This document shows positions 1-8,901 of a stretch of 64,000 nucleotides of DNA, piece after piece; the stretch's first letter is position 1, and every line of letters begins with the position of its first letter. Source of the stretch: WHSW01 sp963846165 (GTDB lineage Bacteria; Actinomycetota; Thermoleophilia; Solirubrobacterales; 70-9). A program made the translations under genes and the position numbers. The notes under the pieces were generated by a model. The model was not told the origin of the DNA. It made no database searches and saw only the letters and a list, made by a program, of their open reading frames with translations. The stretch spans positions 496,001 through 560,000 of the forward strand of contig CAWJUU010000005.1 of the NCBI GenBank assembly GCA_963846165.1, written 5' to 3'.

Positions 1-636
1 CACGAGCAGGGCGCCGACGACGCGGAAGCCGGCGACGACGGCGAGGGTGATCACGACCAGCATCACGAGCTGCAGGCGATCGATCGGCAGGCCGAGGGCG
101 GCCGCTCTCTGCCGGTCGAACGAGAACAGCAACAACGGCCGGTACAGCACCGCCACCAGGGCGAGGATCAACACGGTGAGGATTGCGGTTACGACGACGT
201 CGGTGCCACCAACGCCGAGCACGTCGCCGAACAGGAATGCGGTCAGATCGACCGTGTAGCCCTCCGTCCTCGAGATCAGCACGACGCCGAGCGCGAGCAT
301 GAACACGAATACGACGGCCGCCGCGGTGTCTCCGCGCAGCCGGCTGCGGCGCAGGATCAGGTCGGTCGCAAAGGCCGTTGCCAGACCGGCGACGAGCGCG
401 CCGATCGCGATCGCGAGCTGATCGGGCTCGGCACCGGCGGCCGAGCCGCCCGCGGTGATTATGAACGCGACCGCGATCCCGGGCAAGACGCCGTGGGCGA
501 GGCTGTCGGCCATCAGTGCCATCCCTCGCAGCACCACGTAGCAGCCGACGACCCCGCAGAGGACCCCGACGAGCGCAGCCGCAAGCGCCCCGGTGCGGAC
601 GAACTCGGCGCCGAACGGGTCGGTCAGGAAGTCCAT
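1..636 (-). CDS. znuB: Zinc/manganese ABC transporter permease, ZnuB-like (3' end outside window)
   Basis: Membrane permease of an ABC-3 family metal importer, passing zinc (or manganese) delivered by the ZnuA-like binding protein. The visible 212 residues begin MDFLTDPFG and hold several hydrophobic helices, including the family-typical stretch GCYVVLRGMALMADSLAHG near residues 30-48. The C-terminus lies beyond the window edge. The ATG overlaps the stop of the upstream ATPase (TGATG), so the two are translationally coupled in a zur-znuC-znuB operon read leftwards. Metal specificity is inferred from the Fur-family gene and operator-like sites next door. Confidence 0.9.
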   Translation of the reverse strand, partial: MDFLTDPFGAEFVRTGALAAALVGVLCGVVGCYVVLRGMALMADSLAHGVLPGIAVAFIITAGGSAAGAEPDQLAIAIGALVAGLATAFATDLILRRSRLRGDTAAAVVFVFMLALGVVLISRTEGYTVDLTAFLFGDVLGVGGTDVVVTAILTVLILALVAVLYRPLLLFSFDRQRAAALGLPIDRLQLVMLVVITLAVVAGFRVVGALLV

Positions 637-1401
637 CAGCCCGCCCCGTGATGGTGGTGTGCCGTGTCGACGATCAGCTCCCCGACCCGGACGACGTGGC
701 CGGCGAACGTCTCGGCCAGGACCGCCTCGGTGCAGGTCTCGCCCGGCGGCCCGAAGGCGACCAGTCGGCGGTTCAGGCAGAGGACCAGGTCGTAGTCGCG
801 TGCCGCGCTCTCGAGGTCGTGGGTGGCGACGATCACCGTCCGGCCCTCGTCTCGCCAGCCCCCGAGCAACTCGCGCAGGGCCGCGTGGGTCGGCCGGTCG
901 ACGCCGGTGAACGGCTCGTCGAGCAACAGCAGCTCCGCGTCCTGGGCGGCCGCCTGCGCGAGCAGGACCCGCTGGCGTTCACCGCCGGAGAGGTCGCCGA
1001 ACCGCCGCTCGGCGAGGTGACCGACGCGAAGCGCGTCGATGCCGCCCGCGACCAGCGCGCGATCGCGGTCCGAGAAGCGCCCCAGCAGCCCGACCTCGCC
1101 ATAGCGGCCCATGCGCACGACATCGCTCGACGGTGACCGGGAAGGCCGGCTCGACATCGAGGCGCTGCGGCACGAACGCGACCCGCCGCGTCCCCAGCCG
1201 GATCGATCCCGCCCGCGGTTGGACGAGGCCGATCGCGGCCAGGAACAGCGTGCTCTTGCCGGCTCCGTTGGGGCCCAGCAGGGCCACGCTCTTGCCGGCC
1301 GGCACCGCGACGCTGAGATCCGAGAGCGCCTCCTGGTCGCCGAACCCGGCGGTCAGGCCCTCGGTTACGAAGATCGGGTTCGCCGCCGACCCGGAGCTCA
1401 C
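636..1401 (-). CDS. znuC: Zinc ABC transporter ATPase, ZnuC-like, interrupted by one frameshift
   Basis: ATP-hydrolysing subunit of the ZnuABC importer. The first part carries Walker A (LLGPNGAGKST); the second part, in another frame, carries the signature LSGGERQR, Walker B with LLLLDEPFTG, and the switch histidine in VATHDLES. Reading passes from one frame to the other near 1120-1130, around PVTV / DVVRMGRYG, so one base has been gained or lost. I chose the GTG at 1401 because it overlaps the zur stop codon (GTGA), the usual operon junction. All motifs are intact, so a consensus error is more likely than a dead gene. Confidence 0.82.
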
Positions 1402-1859
1402 GCGGCGTCGCGCTCGCAGCTCTCGCACTCACCGCGGATGAGCACGTCGTGGCCCGAAACCTGATGGCCAAGCCTTCGGGCAAGCCGCCCGATCGCCCGC
1501 TCCAAGCCCTCGTCCTCGAACGCGGTGATCTCGCCGCATGACTGGCAGACGACGTGGTGGTGGTGCTCGCCACCCGGCACGACCGCCTCATAGCGTGCGC
1601 CTCCGTCGCCGAGCTCGATTCGCTGGACGAGGCCGAAGCCGTCGAGAAGCTCGAGCGCCCTGTAGACGCTGGCGATTCCCACCCGAGCCCCGCGACCGCG
1701 GATGCGGTCGGCGATCTCGTGCGCGGTCAGACAGCAGTCCTGCGCGGCGAGCAGCTCGACCACCGCGCGCCGGGCTCCCCCCGCGCGCCTACCCTCGCCT
1801 CCGAGCGCGTCGAACGCCAGCTCCGACCAGCTCCCTCGTTCGTGTCCGTGAGCTTCCAT
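1398..1859 (-). CDS. zur: Fur-family metal-responsive repressor, probably Zur
   Basis: A 153-residue winged-helix repressor. The DNA-binding half contains TAHEIADRIRGRG and VGIASVYRALELL; the metal/dimer half contains the HHHH segment, CQSCGEI and a C-terminal CESC pair, giving two CxxC structural zinc sites as in Fur/Zur. Zur is preferred over Fur because the gene is cotranscribed with znuC and znuB and divergent from znuA. An upstream ATG at 1901 would add 14 residues, but that codon sits inside the palindromic operator-like site, so I use the ATG at 1859. Neither start has a clear ribosome binding site, and a leaderless start at 1901 cannot be excluded. Confidence 0.87.
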   Translation of the reverse strand: MEAHGHERGSWSELAFDALGGEGRRAGGARRAVVELLAAQDCCLTAHEIADRIRGRGARVGIASVYRALELLDGFGLVQRIELGDGGARYEAVVPGGEHHHHVVCQSCGEITAFEDEGLERAIGRLARRLGHQVSGHDVLIRGECESCERDAA

Positions 1860-1889
1860 CGGCACGAGGAAGGATAACCCAGCCGTGAG

Positions 1890-1902
1890 AATGATTATCA
1901 TT
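1890..1902. promoter_or_regulatory. Zur/Fur-type operator, perfect 13-bp palindrome
   Basis: AATGATTATCATT is a perfect dyad in the gap between zur (leftwards) and znuA (rightwards). It matches the general AT-rich AATGATnATCATT form of Fur/Zur boxes. It lies next to the zur translation start and would block transcription of the zur-znuC-znuB operon. Confidence 0.7.
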
Positions 1903-1915
1903 ACGGCCGATAAAG

Positions 1916-2797
1916 ATGAGAATGAGTTTCATTTGTGTGGGTTCGGTCGTCGCGGCTCTCGTGGCCCTCTCAGGCTGCGGTGAATCGGATGAACCCGGCG
2001 GGGCTCCCCAGATCGCCGCGACGACGGGCATCGCCTCCGACCTCGCCACCGCCGTCGGCGGGCCCGACGTCGAGGTGACCCAGGTGATTCCCGACGGCTC
2101 GAGCCCACACGACTTCGAGCTCAGCGCGAAGGACCGCCAGGTGCTCGAGGAGGCCGACCTCGTCGTGGCCATCGGCGCCGCCCTGGAGGTGGGCGTCCCG
2201 CTCGACGACGTCGACTCGCCGCGCTGGGAGCTGGTCGCGAACGTCCGCGAGCTGTTGCCATTCGAGGAGACCGGGGGCTCGGACCCCCACGTGTGGATGG
2301 ATCCGACCCGAAGCGCCGGCGCGCTCGGGTCGCTTGCCGACGCCCTTTCGGACGCCGATCCCGCCCACGCCACCGACTACCGCGATCGCGCGAAGGCGTA
2401 CGCGACAGGGCTTCGGCGGCTGGATCGCGAGCTGCGGTCGACGCTGGCGGTCGTGCCGGAAACCGATCGCGAGCTGGTGACCTCCCACGACTCACTCGGC
2501 TACCTCGCCGACCGCTACGGCTTCGAGGTGGTCGCGACCGCCTTCCCCGCCTCCGGGCCGGAAGCCGAGGCGAGCGCAGCCCAGCTGCGCGAGGTCGCCG
2601 ACGCGATCGAGGAGCACGCGGTGCCCGCGGTCTTCGCCCAGCAGGAGGACGATCCGGAGGCATTGCGGCTGGTCGCCGACGAGACCGGGGTGACGATCGA
2701 GGAGGGGCTAATCATCGAGTCGCCGGCGAGCGCCGGCTCCTATGAGGAGATGCTGCGCCTCGACGCCGAGCTGATCGCTCAAGCGCTCGGGGGCTGA
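1916..2797 (+). CDS. znuA: Zinc-binding lipoprotein of ABC importer, ZnuA-like
   Basis: Extracytoplasmic metal-binding protein (cluster A-I) that feeds the ZnuBC transporter. The N-terminus is a lipoprotein signal with lipobox LSGC (Cys21). Likely ligands are His65 (SSPHDFE), His125 (DPHVWMD) and His191 (TSHDSLGY), plus an acidic residue near 246-248. There is no long His-rich loop, unlike many ZnuA proteins. The start at 1916 overlaps an operator-like site; a second in-frame ATG at 1922 is equally possible. The next gene starts 7 bp after the stop, suggesting an operon. Confidence 0.88.
   Translation: MRMSFICVGSVVAALVALSGCGESDEPGGAPQIAATTGIASDLATAVGGPDVEVTQVIPDGSSPHDFELSAKDRQVLEEADLVVAIGAALEVGVPLDDVDSPRWELVANVRELLPFEETGGSDPHVWMDPTRSAGALGSLADALSDADPAHATDYRDRAKAYATGLRRLDRELRSTLAVVPETDRELVTSHDSLGYLADRYGFEVVATAFPASGPEAEASAAQLREVADAIEEHAVPAVFAQQEDDPEALRLVADETGVTIEEGLIIESPASAGSYEEMLRLDAELIAQALGG
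1921..1933. promoter_or_regulatory. Second Zur/Fur-type operator, imperfect palindrome
   Basis: AATGAGTTTCATT, one further operator-like dyad 31 bp from the first, overlapping the first codons of znuA. Two boxes facing two divergent metal-uptake transcripts fit a Zur-controlled bidirectional promoter. The match to a zinc box is by eye. Confidence 0.55.
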
Positions 2798-2804
2798 GCC
2801 GCTC

Positions 2805-3982
2805 GTGGTTCCGACCGCGACTCGCCGGCTGCGCGCCGCCGTCGGCGCCCTTGCGATCCTTACCGTGATCGCGCTCGTCGTGCTCTGGCCGGGAGAGGCC
2901 GACACGGTCCTCAGCGAGGGACTCACCGCCCCGACCGAGCGCGCCGAGGTGACCGAGGTCTCCTACTTCACCTGCCCTCCGCCCCAGCCCGGCACCTGTG
3001 GCGCGGCGAAGATCGACCTCGAAAGCGGTCCGGAGGCCGGCGAGAGCGTGACCCTGAACCTCGGCGGCACCCTGCTCGATCCCGACCTCGAGGTCGGGGA
3101 CCGGATCCGCGTCGTCCGGGCGGAGGCGCCGCCAGGAAGCGTCTCCCCGCCCCCCGGGTCGCCGACCTACAGCTTCGCCGACTTCGAGCGCCGCGGCCCG
3201 ATGCTCTGGCTCGCGCTCGCCTTCGCGGTGATCGTGATCGCGTTCGCGCGCCTGCGCGGGGCGCTGTCGCTGGTCGGCCTCGCCGCCAGCCTCGGGGTCG
3301 TCGTGCTGTTCATCGTCCCGGCGATCCTCGACGGGACCTCCCCGCTCGCGGTCGCCATAGTCGGCTCGTTCGCGGTCATGCTGCTGACGATCTCACTCGC
3401 CCACGGCCTCGGCCCGAAGAGCCTCGCCGCGATCCTCGGCAGCGGCGCGAGCCTCGTTCTCGTCGCCCTCCTCGCCCTCCTCTTCACCGAGCTCACCCAC
3501 GTCACCGGGCTCGCCTCCGAGGAGCCGGCGCTGCTTCAGGTCGGCGGCGTCGACGTCTCGTTCAAGGGCATGCTGCTGGCCGGGATCGTGATCGGCGCGC
3601 TCGGCGTCCTCGACGACGTCACCGTGAGCCAGTCCTCGACCGTGCTCGCGCTGCGCGCGGCGAACCCGCGGCTCGGGTTCCGTGAGTTGTTCGGACGCGC
3701 AATCGAGGTCGGCCGCGACCACGTCTCGGCGACCGTGAACACGCTCGTGCTCGCCTACGTCGGCGCCTCGCTGCCGGTGCTGCTGATCTTCGGCTCGGGT
3801 GAGCTCGGCTTTCCGACGCCGTCGGCGTCGAGCTGGTCGCTCAGGAGGTCGTCGCGACGCTGGTCGGCTCGATCGGATTGATCGCCGCGGTCCCGATCAC
3901 CACCGCGCTGGCGGCGAAGCTGGCACAGGGGATGCGGCCGGACGACCTACCTCCCGACGCCGCACATGCGCACTCGCACTAG
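2805..3982 (+). CDS. YibE/F-like polytopic membrane protein, one frameshift near the 3' end
   Basis: Membrane protein of the YibE/F-like family, function unknown. After a first membrane anchor (about residues 10-28) comes a soluble region of about 100 residues and then several membrane helices, including the conserved GVLDDVTVSQSS segment near residue 265-276. Reading runs in one frame to about 3812; the natural continuation DAVGVELVAQEVV to a His-rich end (AHAHSH) is in another frame, consistent with one C missing from a CC run at 3813-3814. It starts with GTG just after znuA, so it probably belongs to the zinc-regulated transcript. A metal-linked role is inferred from position only. Confidence 0.75.
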
Positions 3983-3984
3983 CC

Positions 3985-4158
3985 TCAGCCGCCGAGCGCG
4001 ATCCCGGATGCGAGCACCGCGATCACGATCAGCGCGATCGTCGCGGCGCCCATCCTCGCGGATGTCATCCACGTGCCCGGATGGCCCTTGAGCCACGCGC
4101 GGATCCCGGACGCGCTCCCGACCGCCACGGCCGCCGTCGCCGCGCACTGCATGCACAT
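3985..4158 (-). CDS. Small conserved-looking membrane protein, 57 aa
   Basis: Short gene beginning MCMQCAATAAVAVG, with two hydrophobic segments (about residues 5-16 and 38-55) around a loop containing GIRAWLKGHPGTWM. The cysteines at residues 2 and 5 form a C-x2-C pair at the extreme N-terminus. Good coding pattern for this GC-rich genome. It ends 2 bp from the end of the convergent YibE/F-like gene. I do not recognise a named family; function unknown. Confidence 0.6.
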   Translation of the reverse strand: MCMQCAATAAVAVGSASGIRAWLKGHPGTWMTSARMGAATIALIVIAVLASGIALGG

Positions 4159-4180
4159 GGACCGAGAGTAGCGCGGGTCC

Positions 4181-6120
4181 TCAGTCGCGGACGCGAATCG
4201 AGAAGCTGCGCTTGACCGGCTTGCGATCCGATAGCACCGTGACCCGGACGCGGTAACGGCCGGCCGCGACCGCGCCGCGCTTGCCCTTGCCGCCCGTCGT
4301 CCCGTCCCACTTGACCGCGACCCCGCCGGGCCGCGAGCAGGAGCGCTTCAGCGTCGCCACCTTGTCTCCACCGCTGGTCACACGCGCAACAATCCGGGCC
4401 CTCTGGTCGAGCTCGACCCGCGCCACGCGCACGCGCTGGCCCGCTCGGATCACGTCCCGCCGCCGCGGATCGAGTCGACGACCGAGCCGTTCGCGCTCTG
4501 GACGGTGATCCGCACGCTGGCGTGCTCGAACCCGGGGCGATCGTCAGCCGCGAGCGACCGGGGCAAACGCCGCGGAAGGTGCCGTCCGCGGTCTGCTTGC
4601 GAGCGTTGCGACGCTCGTCTACGGTGTCGGAGGCCACCGGGCGCAGCACCTGCGGCTTCGAGCTCGTCCACATCGGGGCCGGGTTGGGCAACGACTCGAC
4701 CGGAGTTGAGGTCGGCTCGCTCTGCTGGGCCGCCGAGACGCCGGCGAAGCCGAGCGCGCCGAGCGCGGTCACGAGCGCCGGGACGGCCACCCGGCGGTGG
4801 CGCAACGGCATCGCCGCCACCCGCGCGAGCGCGATAAGCAGGAACAGGATCGCCAGCGGCGCCAGCCACGGGGCCGCGCGCACGAGCCATGCAGCGATGC
4901 CGGTGCGACCCGAGCGGGGCACGGGATCGGGGTCGCAAAGCTCGAGCGCCGGGACCATCGCCGGATCGTTGAAGACCGGTTGTTGCCCGAACGCTTCGAA
5001 GGTTCGCCTCTCGCCCGGGGCGACCTCCTTCGCCCCGGCGATCGTGATCTCGCCGTCGACGAAGATCGGGACGCTGTCGGTGACGAACGAATCGCCCTGC
5101 ACCCGGATCAGCCGGTAGCCATGCCAGTAGCCGTGGTCGGTCCCGATCGGGCCGGTGGTGTACAGCTCGCCACCGGCGCCGCCGTCGACGAGGTACGGGA
5201 TTCCGCCGTCACCGGTATGGAGGAACTGGCCCTTGACGTGACCGACGAAGACGCCGTCGACGCCGGCCGCGACCGCGGTCTGCTCGAACAGGGAGTTGTC
5301 GAGCACCCCGCCTGCGGTCTTGCCCATCGTGTGCAGGACCGCGGTCGGCTCACGGTAGGTGTGGTCGCCCGGGTCCTGGGTCGGCATGTGCATGACGACG
5401 AAGACGAGCTTGCCGTCGTCGGATGCTGCCTTGCCGACGCGCTCGAGGAAGTCGAACTCGGCCTCGCTGCCGCCCTCGTTCTGCCCCGAGGATGCTGGAG
5501 CGGATCGCACTGGACGATCGACCAGCACGAGTTGTCGATGAAGATCCAGCGCACCCCTGTGACATCGACGAAGTAGTGCGAGGAGGCGCCGTCGGGATCG
5601 GAGGCGTCGCGCTGCTTCGGCTGGATCCCGCCGCCGTAGCCGGGCGCATCGCCCATCGGGTACGGGCGGTCCGCGAAGAACTCCGAGTAGGCGTCGAACG
5701 CTGCCACCGTGGCTACGCCGCCGGGAAAGCCCGGCGGGGCGGTTCGATCGTGGTTGCCGACGCCGGCGAACCATGGGATCTCCTTGTCGTCGTAGACGCG
5801 CATCACCGCGGACCAGAGCTCGAACTGCTTGGCCTCGCCGTTGTCGGCCTTGTCGCCCGACATCGTCACCAGACGGGGGCGGTAGCGGGCGGACTGGCGC
5901 ACGACCTTGGGCAGAGGGTGGCGCCGTCCGCGTCCGTTGATGTGCTCCTCGCCGAAATGGACGAACAGCTCCCCGCTACCTGCGGCGGGCGGCCAGGGCT
6001 TGACCTGGCCGTCGCGCCCACGGGAGCGCAAAGGAGGCAGGTGAGCGCCGCGGCCGCCAGGATCGGCGCCGCGCGTCTCCCCGCCCCGGTCCTGCGGATG
6101 CGCAAGCAGACCGGTGCCAT
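4181..6120 (-). CDS. Secreted calcineurin-like metallophosphoesterase, several frameshifts
   Basis: Predicted exported phosphoesterase. The first frame gives a signal peptide (RRAAPILAAAALTCLLCAPVGA). The main body shows metallophosphoesterase motifs: HFGEEH, MSGDKADNG, GVGNHDRT, VVMHMPTQ and FVGHVKG. The last normally has a second histidine two residues on (GHxH), absent here. Near the C-terminus are a membrane helix (APWLAPLAILFLLIALARV) and a beta-rich tail (VRVARVELDQ to FSIRVRD). The reading frame changes near 6010, 5490, 4530 and 4450, so the gene is split into at least five pieces with motifs intact. Indels at G/C runs (GGGG near 5490) suggest consensus errors. Substrate unknown. Confidence 0.68.
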
Positions 6121-6171
6121 CGCGCGCCACCGTAGCCAGGCCGCGCACGCGCTGCGCCGGTTCGAGACGAG

Positions 6172-7589
6172 CTACTGGTTCGCCTGCGAGAGCAGGTAGA
6201 GGCCGAGCGAGGTGAAGCCCACCATCAGGGCGAGCATCCAGTACTGAGAGCGGGTTGCCAGGCGCGTGTCGCCGTAAACCTTCAGCGCCCGGTCGTGGCC
6301 GAGCACGAGCGCGGTCACGTGGCCGATCACCAGCGCCGCGACCTGCACGTACCAGATCCCGTTCGCGCTCAGGAGGCCGTAGTCGATCCCGCTGCCGGCG
6401 GTGCCGAAGTAGTCCGAGCCGTCGCCGAGCGGATCGGAGAGCAGGTAGGTGAACTGCGCCTGCTCCTGGAAGACGACGAGGCTGAAGTAGTGGGCGACCA
6501 GGTAGGCGAGCGCGATCGGGATGAAGGCGTGGGCGAACAGGTGTCCGAGCCGCCTCGTCGACTCTGAGCCGCGGACCGTGTGCATGCCGTAGATCCCGGC
6601 CCAGAAGAGCCCGGCGACGAAGCCGAGCGTGAGCGCGAGGAAGAGCGAGTTGGTGATCCGCAGCGCGGCGACCGGTCCGACGCCCGCATCGGCGAGCCAT
6701 TCGAGCACGGTCTGGATCGGCTCGGAGAGGGCCCCCTCCGAGGCGCCGTCGAAGGTCGTCGCCCCGATCGTCAGCAGGACCAGGGCGATCGACCCCGGCG
6801 CCGCGGCGAGCCAGCGCGAGGCGGCGGCGAGCGGGCGACGTACACCGAGTGTGCGCTCGCGCACCTCGAGCGCCGCGAGGCTGGCGAACATCGAGAAGTA
6901 GACCGAGAACGCCTCGCCGCGGTCGAGCCAGCGCTCGCTTCCGAACAGCGCCATGGCGACGAACGTATAGGCGGTGTAGACCAGGGTGGCGACGGCGACC
7001 GTGTGCGGGGTCAGGCCGACGACCTGAAAGCCCGAGGCGCCGTAGACGAGCTCGAGCCAGACGAAGCCGAGAATGCCGGCGGCGGCGGGCCAGCGCCCTA
7101 GCCGCTCCGGGTAGCTGAGCGGAGGCGGCGGCGACTGGCCGGCCACGAGCTTGAACAGCCCGCCGGCGGCGCGGGCGACCGCGCGCCACGGGTTGAAGGC
7201 GCGGAAGACGTCGCCGAACGCGACGCTGAGCACGACGAGGCCGAGCCACGCGGTGACGAAGACGAAGCTGACCGAGAAGTTGCGGTCCGGGGCCTCGGTC
7301 CCGTTGAGTCCCGACCAGACGACGGCGACGAGCAGCGCGACCCCGATCAGGCCACAGGCGGCGTCGGTTACGGGTTGACCAGCGCGCGCGAGATCCAGGC
7401 ACGCACCGGGCGCCAGCCCGTCTCCTCGAACCGGGTGGTGTGCCAGGCGAGCGAGAGCGCGACGAAGGAGACGATCAGGACCAGCGACGCCCCCCAGGCG
7501 AATAGCCACTCGGGGATCGGCAGGTCCTGGCGGCCGACCAGCGCGTGGCCGACCACCAGGATCCCGTCGAGCGGCACCAGATCGGTCAA
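6172..7589 (-). CDS. Polytopic membrane protein (about 12 helices), one frameshift near the start
   Basis: Integral membrane protein of about 470 residues. The N-terminal piece (MTDLVPLDGILVVGHALVG, first 70 residues) and the rest are in different frames, switching near 7375. Many helices carry histidines (RLGHLFAHAF, YLVAHYFS, VIGHVTALVLGH), which could bind copper or haem. I have a faint memory of related actinobacterial proteins labelled 'fenitrothion hydrolase', but nothing in the sequence proves hydrolysis. The start overlaps the stop of the cupredoxin-like gene (ATGA), and a larger membrane-protein gene lies upstream, so the three likely act together. Confidence 0.68.
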
Positions 7590-8047
7590 GCGGGATTGAC
7601 CGTGATCTCGGCGATCGGCACCACCGAGTGCTCGAGCTCGACCTCGAACACACCCTCGAGCGTCGCCGGGACGTCGAACGCGACCTTGCCCCCGGCGGTG
7701 ACGTCCTCGGAGACGTCATACCCATGCAAATGGACCTCCTCGTCGACGTCGGACTCGACCACGAAGCGGATCGCATCGCCCTTGGTGAACTCGAGCTCCT
7801 GGACGCCGCCGGCGGGCTTGCCGCCCTTGACCACGATCGTCGCCACCTCGGGCTTGTCGGGTTTCTCGGGCTTCTCGGGCTTCTCGGCGCCACCCGAACC
7901 GGCCGGCTCGGTGGTCGTCGTCGTGGTCGTCTGCGCGGTCGTGGACTCGCCGTCGTCGCCGTCGCCGTCGCGGAGGACGATGAACAGCACGACCACCACC
8001 CCGATCGCAAGCGCGGCCAGCGCCGCACGCGCTCCTCTCGATTGCAT
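7586..8047 (-). CDS. Membrane-anchored cupredoxin-like protein
   Basis: About 153 residues: an N-terminal membrane anchor (ALAALAIGVVVVLFIVL), a low-complexity linker with a threonine run and EKPEKPEKPDKP repeats, and a cupredoxin-like domain with VHLHGYDVSEDV and VFEVELEHSVV. The HxH and the later His in ELEH are candidate copper ligands; the usual Cys ligand of blue copper proteins is not seen, so it may be a non-blue copper site or a binding fold only. The ATG at 8047 has AGAAGGAG 8 bp upstream and is preferred over a GTG at 8056. It overlaps the next gene by 4 bp. Confidence 0.75.
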   Translation of the reverse strand: MQSRGARAALAALAIGVVVVLFIVLRDGDGDDGESTTAQTTTTTTTEPAGSGGAEKPEKPEKPDKPEVATIVVKGGKPAGGVQELEFTKGDAIRFVVESDVDEEVHLHGYDVSEDVTAGGKVAFDVPATLEGVFEVELEHSVVPIAEITVNPA

Positions 8048-8134
8048 CTCGCACACTCCTTCTGGGCGGCCGCGAGGACCGCCCGATCGAAAACCGGCAC
8101 TCCAAAGCCGGCCTCACCGCGCCGCGGGCGAAGC

Positions 8135-8737
8135 TCAGCCGGCGGCGAGAAGCGGCGGCGGGCGGCGCGAGATGCCGAAGGCAAGCAACAGTGAAGCGAG
8201 CGAGCGCACCCAAACGAGCACCGGGCCGGCGAGTCGTCGGGGCGCGCGCCGGCGCACCGACGGGGCGCACCCGGCGACCCGAACCTCGACCCGGTCGAGG
8301 AACGAGCCGAGCAGCGCCGCCACGGCCCCGAGGCCCATCGCGAGCGGCAGCACGAGCCAGCCGGCGGCGCCGAGCACCGACTCGATCCCGGCGGCATGCG
8401 CGCCCGACGCGACGCCCTCGGACAGCTCCTGGACGAAGTAGACGCCGAGCAGCGCGAGCGCGTAGGCAGCGGCGCGCTCGGTTGCGCACCCCGAGCCCGG
8501 CGCCGCGGGCGACCGCCGGCGTACCGCCGGCGCGAGGATCGAGACGATGATCGTCGCAACCACCGCCGCGACGAGCAGCGGCGCCAGCTGCTCAAGGTAG
8601 GAGTGCCGGTGGTCGGGCGCCGCCCCGTAGGCGTCGCCATAAGCGAGCAGGTAGCGCGCCTGGTGCAGCGCGAGCGCGCCCAGCGTCAGCAACGCGACTG
8701 CGCGCGCCTTGCGGCCGAGCGTGCTGGGCACGGACAT
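8135..8737 (-). CDS. Membrane protein of unknown function, upstream of cupredoxin gene
   Basis: About 200 residues with roughly five hydrophobic segments: AVALLTLGALALHQARYLL near the N-terminus, LLVAAVVATIIVSILAP, AAAYALALLGVYFVQEL, WLVLPLAMGLGAVAALLG and VLVWVRSLASLLLAF. The loop after helix one contains PDHRHSYLE, a possible metal-binding His cluster. I picked the ATG at 8737; an ATG at 8746 is equally plausible, neither having a clear ribosome site. It lies 87 bp upstream of the cupredoxin gene, same strand. No family recognised. Confidence 0.6.
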   Translation of the reverse strand: MSVPSTLGRKARAVALLTLGALALHQARYLLAYGDAYGAAPDHRHSYLEQLAPLLVAAVVATIIVSILAPAVRRRSPAAPGSGCATERAAAYALALLGVYFVQELSEGVASGAHAAGIESVLGAAGWLVLPLAMGLGAVAALLGSFLDRVEVRVAGCAPSVRRRAPRRLAGPVLVWVRSLASLLLAFGISRRPPPLLAAG

Positions 8738-8901
8738 CCGGGGCATCTTACGAGCGCCGCGTGAACGCCGATTCAAGGCGCCGCGGCGAGCCGGCGCATG
8801 CGGCGCCGCGTTCTGGCATCCTCGCGCGCGTTAGGGGGTTGTCGTGCGCCGGGGGTGCGCGCCGGCCCGAGAAGAAATCGAATCGAGGAGACGGGAACTC
8901 G

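Noticed and set aside
1860..1901. 14-residue N-terminal extension of Zur from the ATG at 1901
   Set aside because: The codon lies in the operator-like palindrome and the extension (IIILTAGLSFLVP) is not typical of Fur proteins; kept only as an alternative.
5108..7402. Very long open frames on the wrong frame or strand (also 24399-26441 + and 43284-44711 +)
   Set aside because: Arginine/proline/alanine-rich translations overlapping genes with clear motifs; typical shadows in GC-rich DNA.
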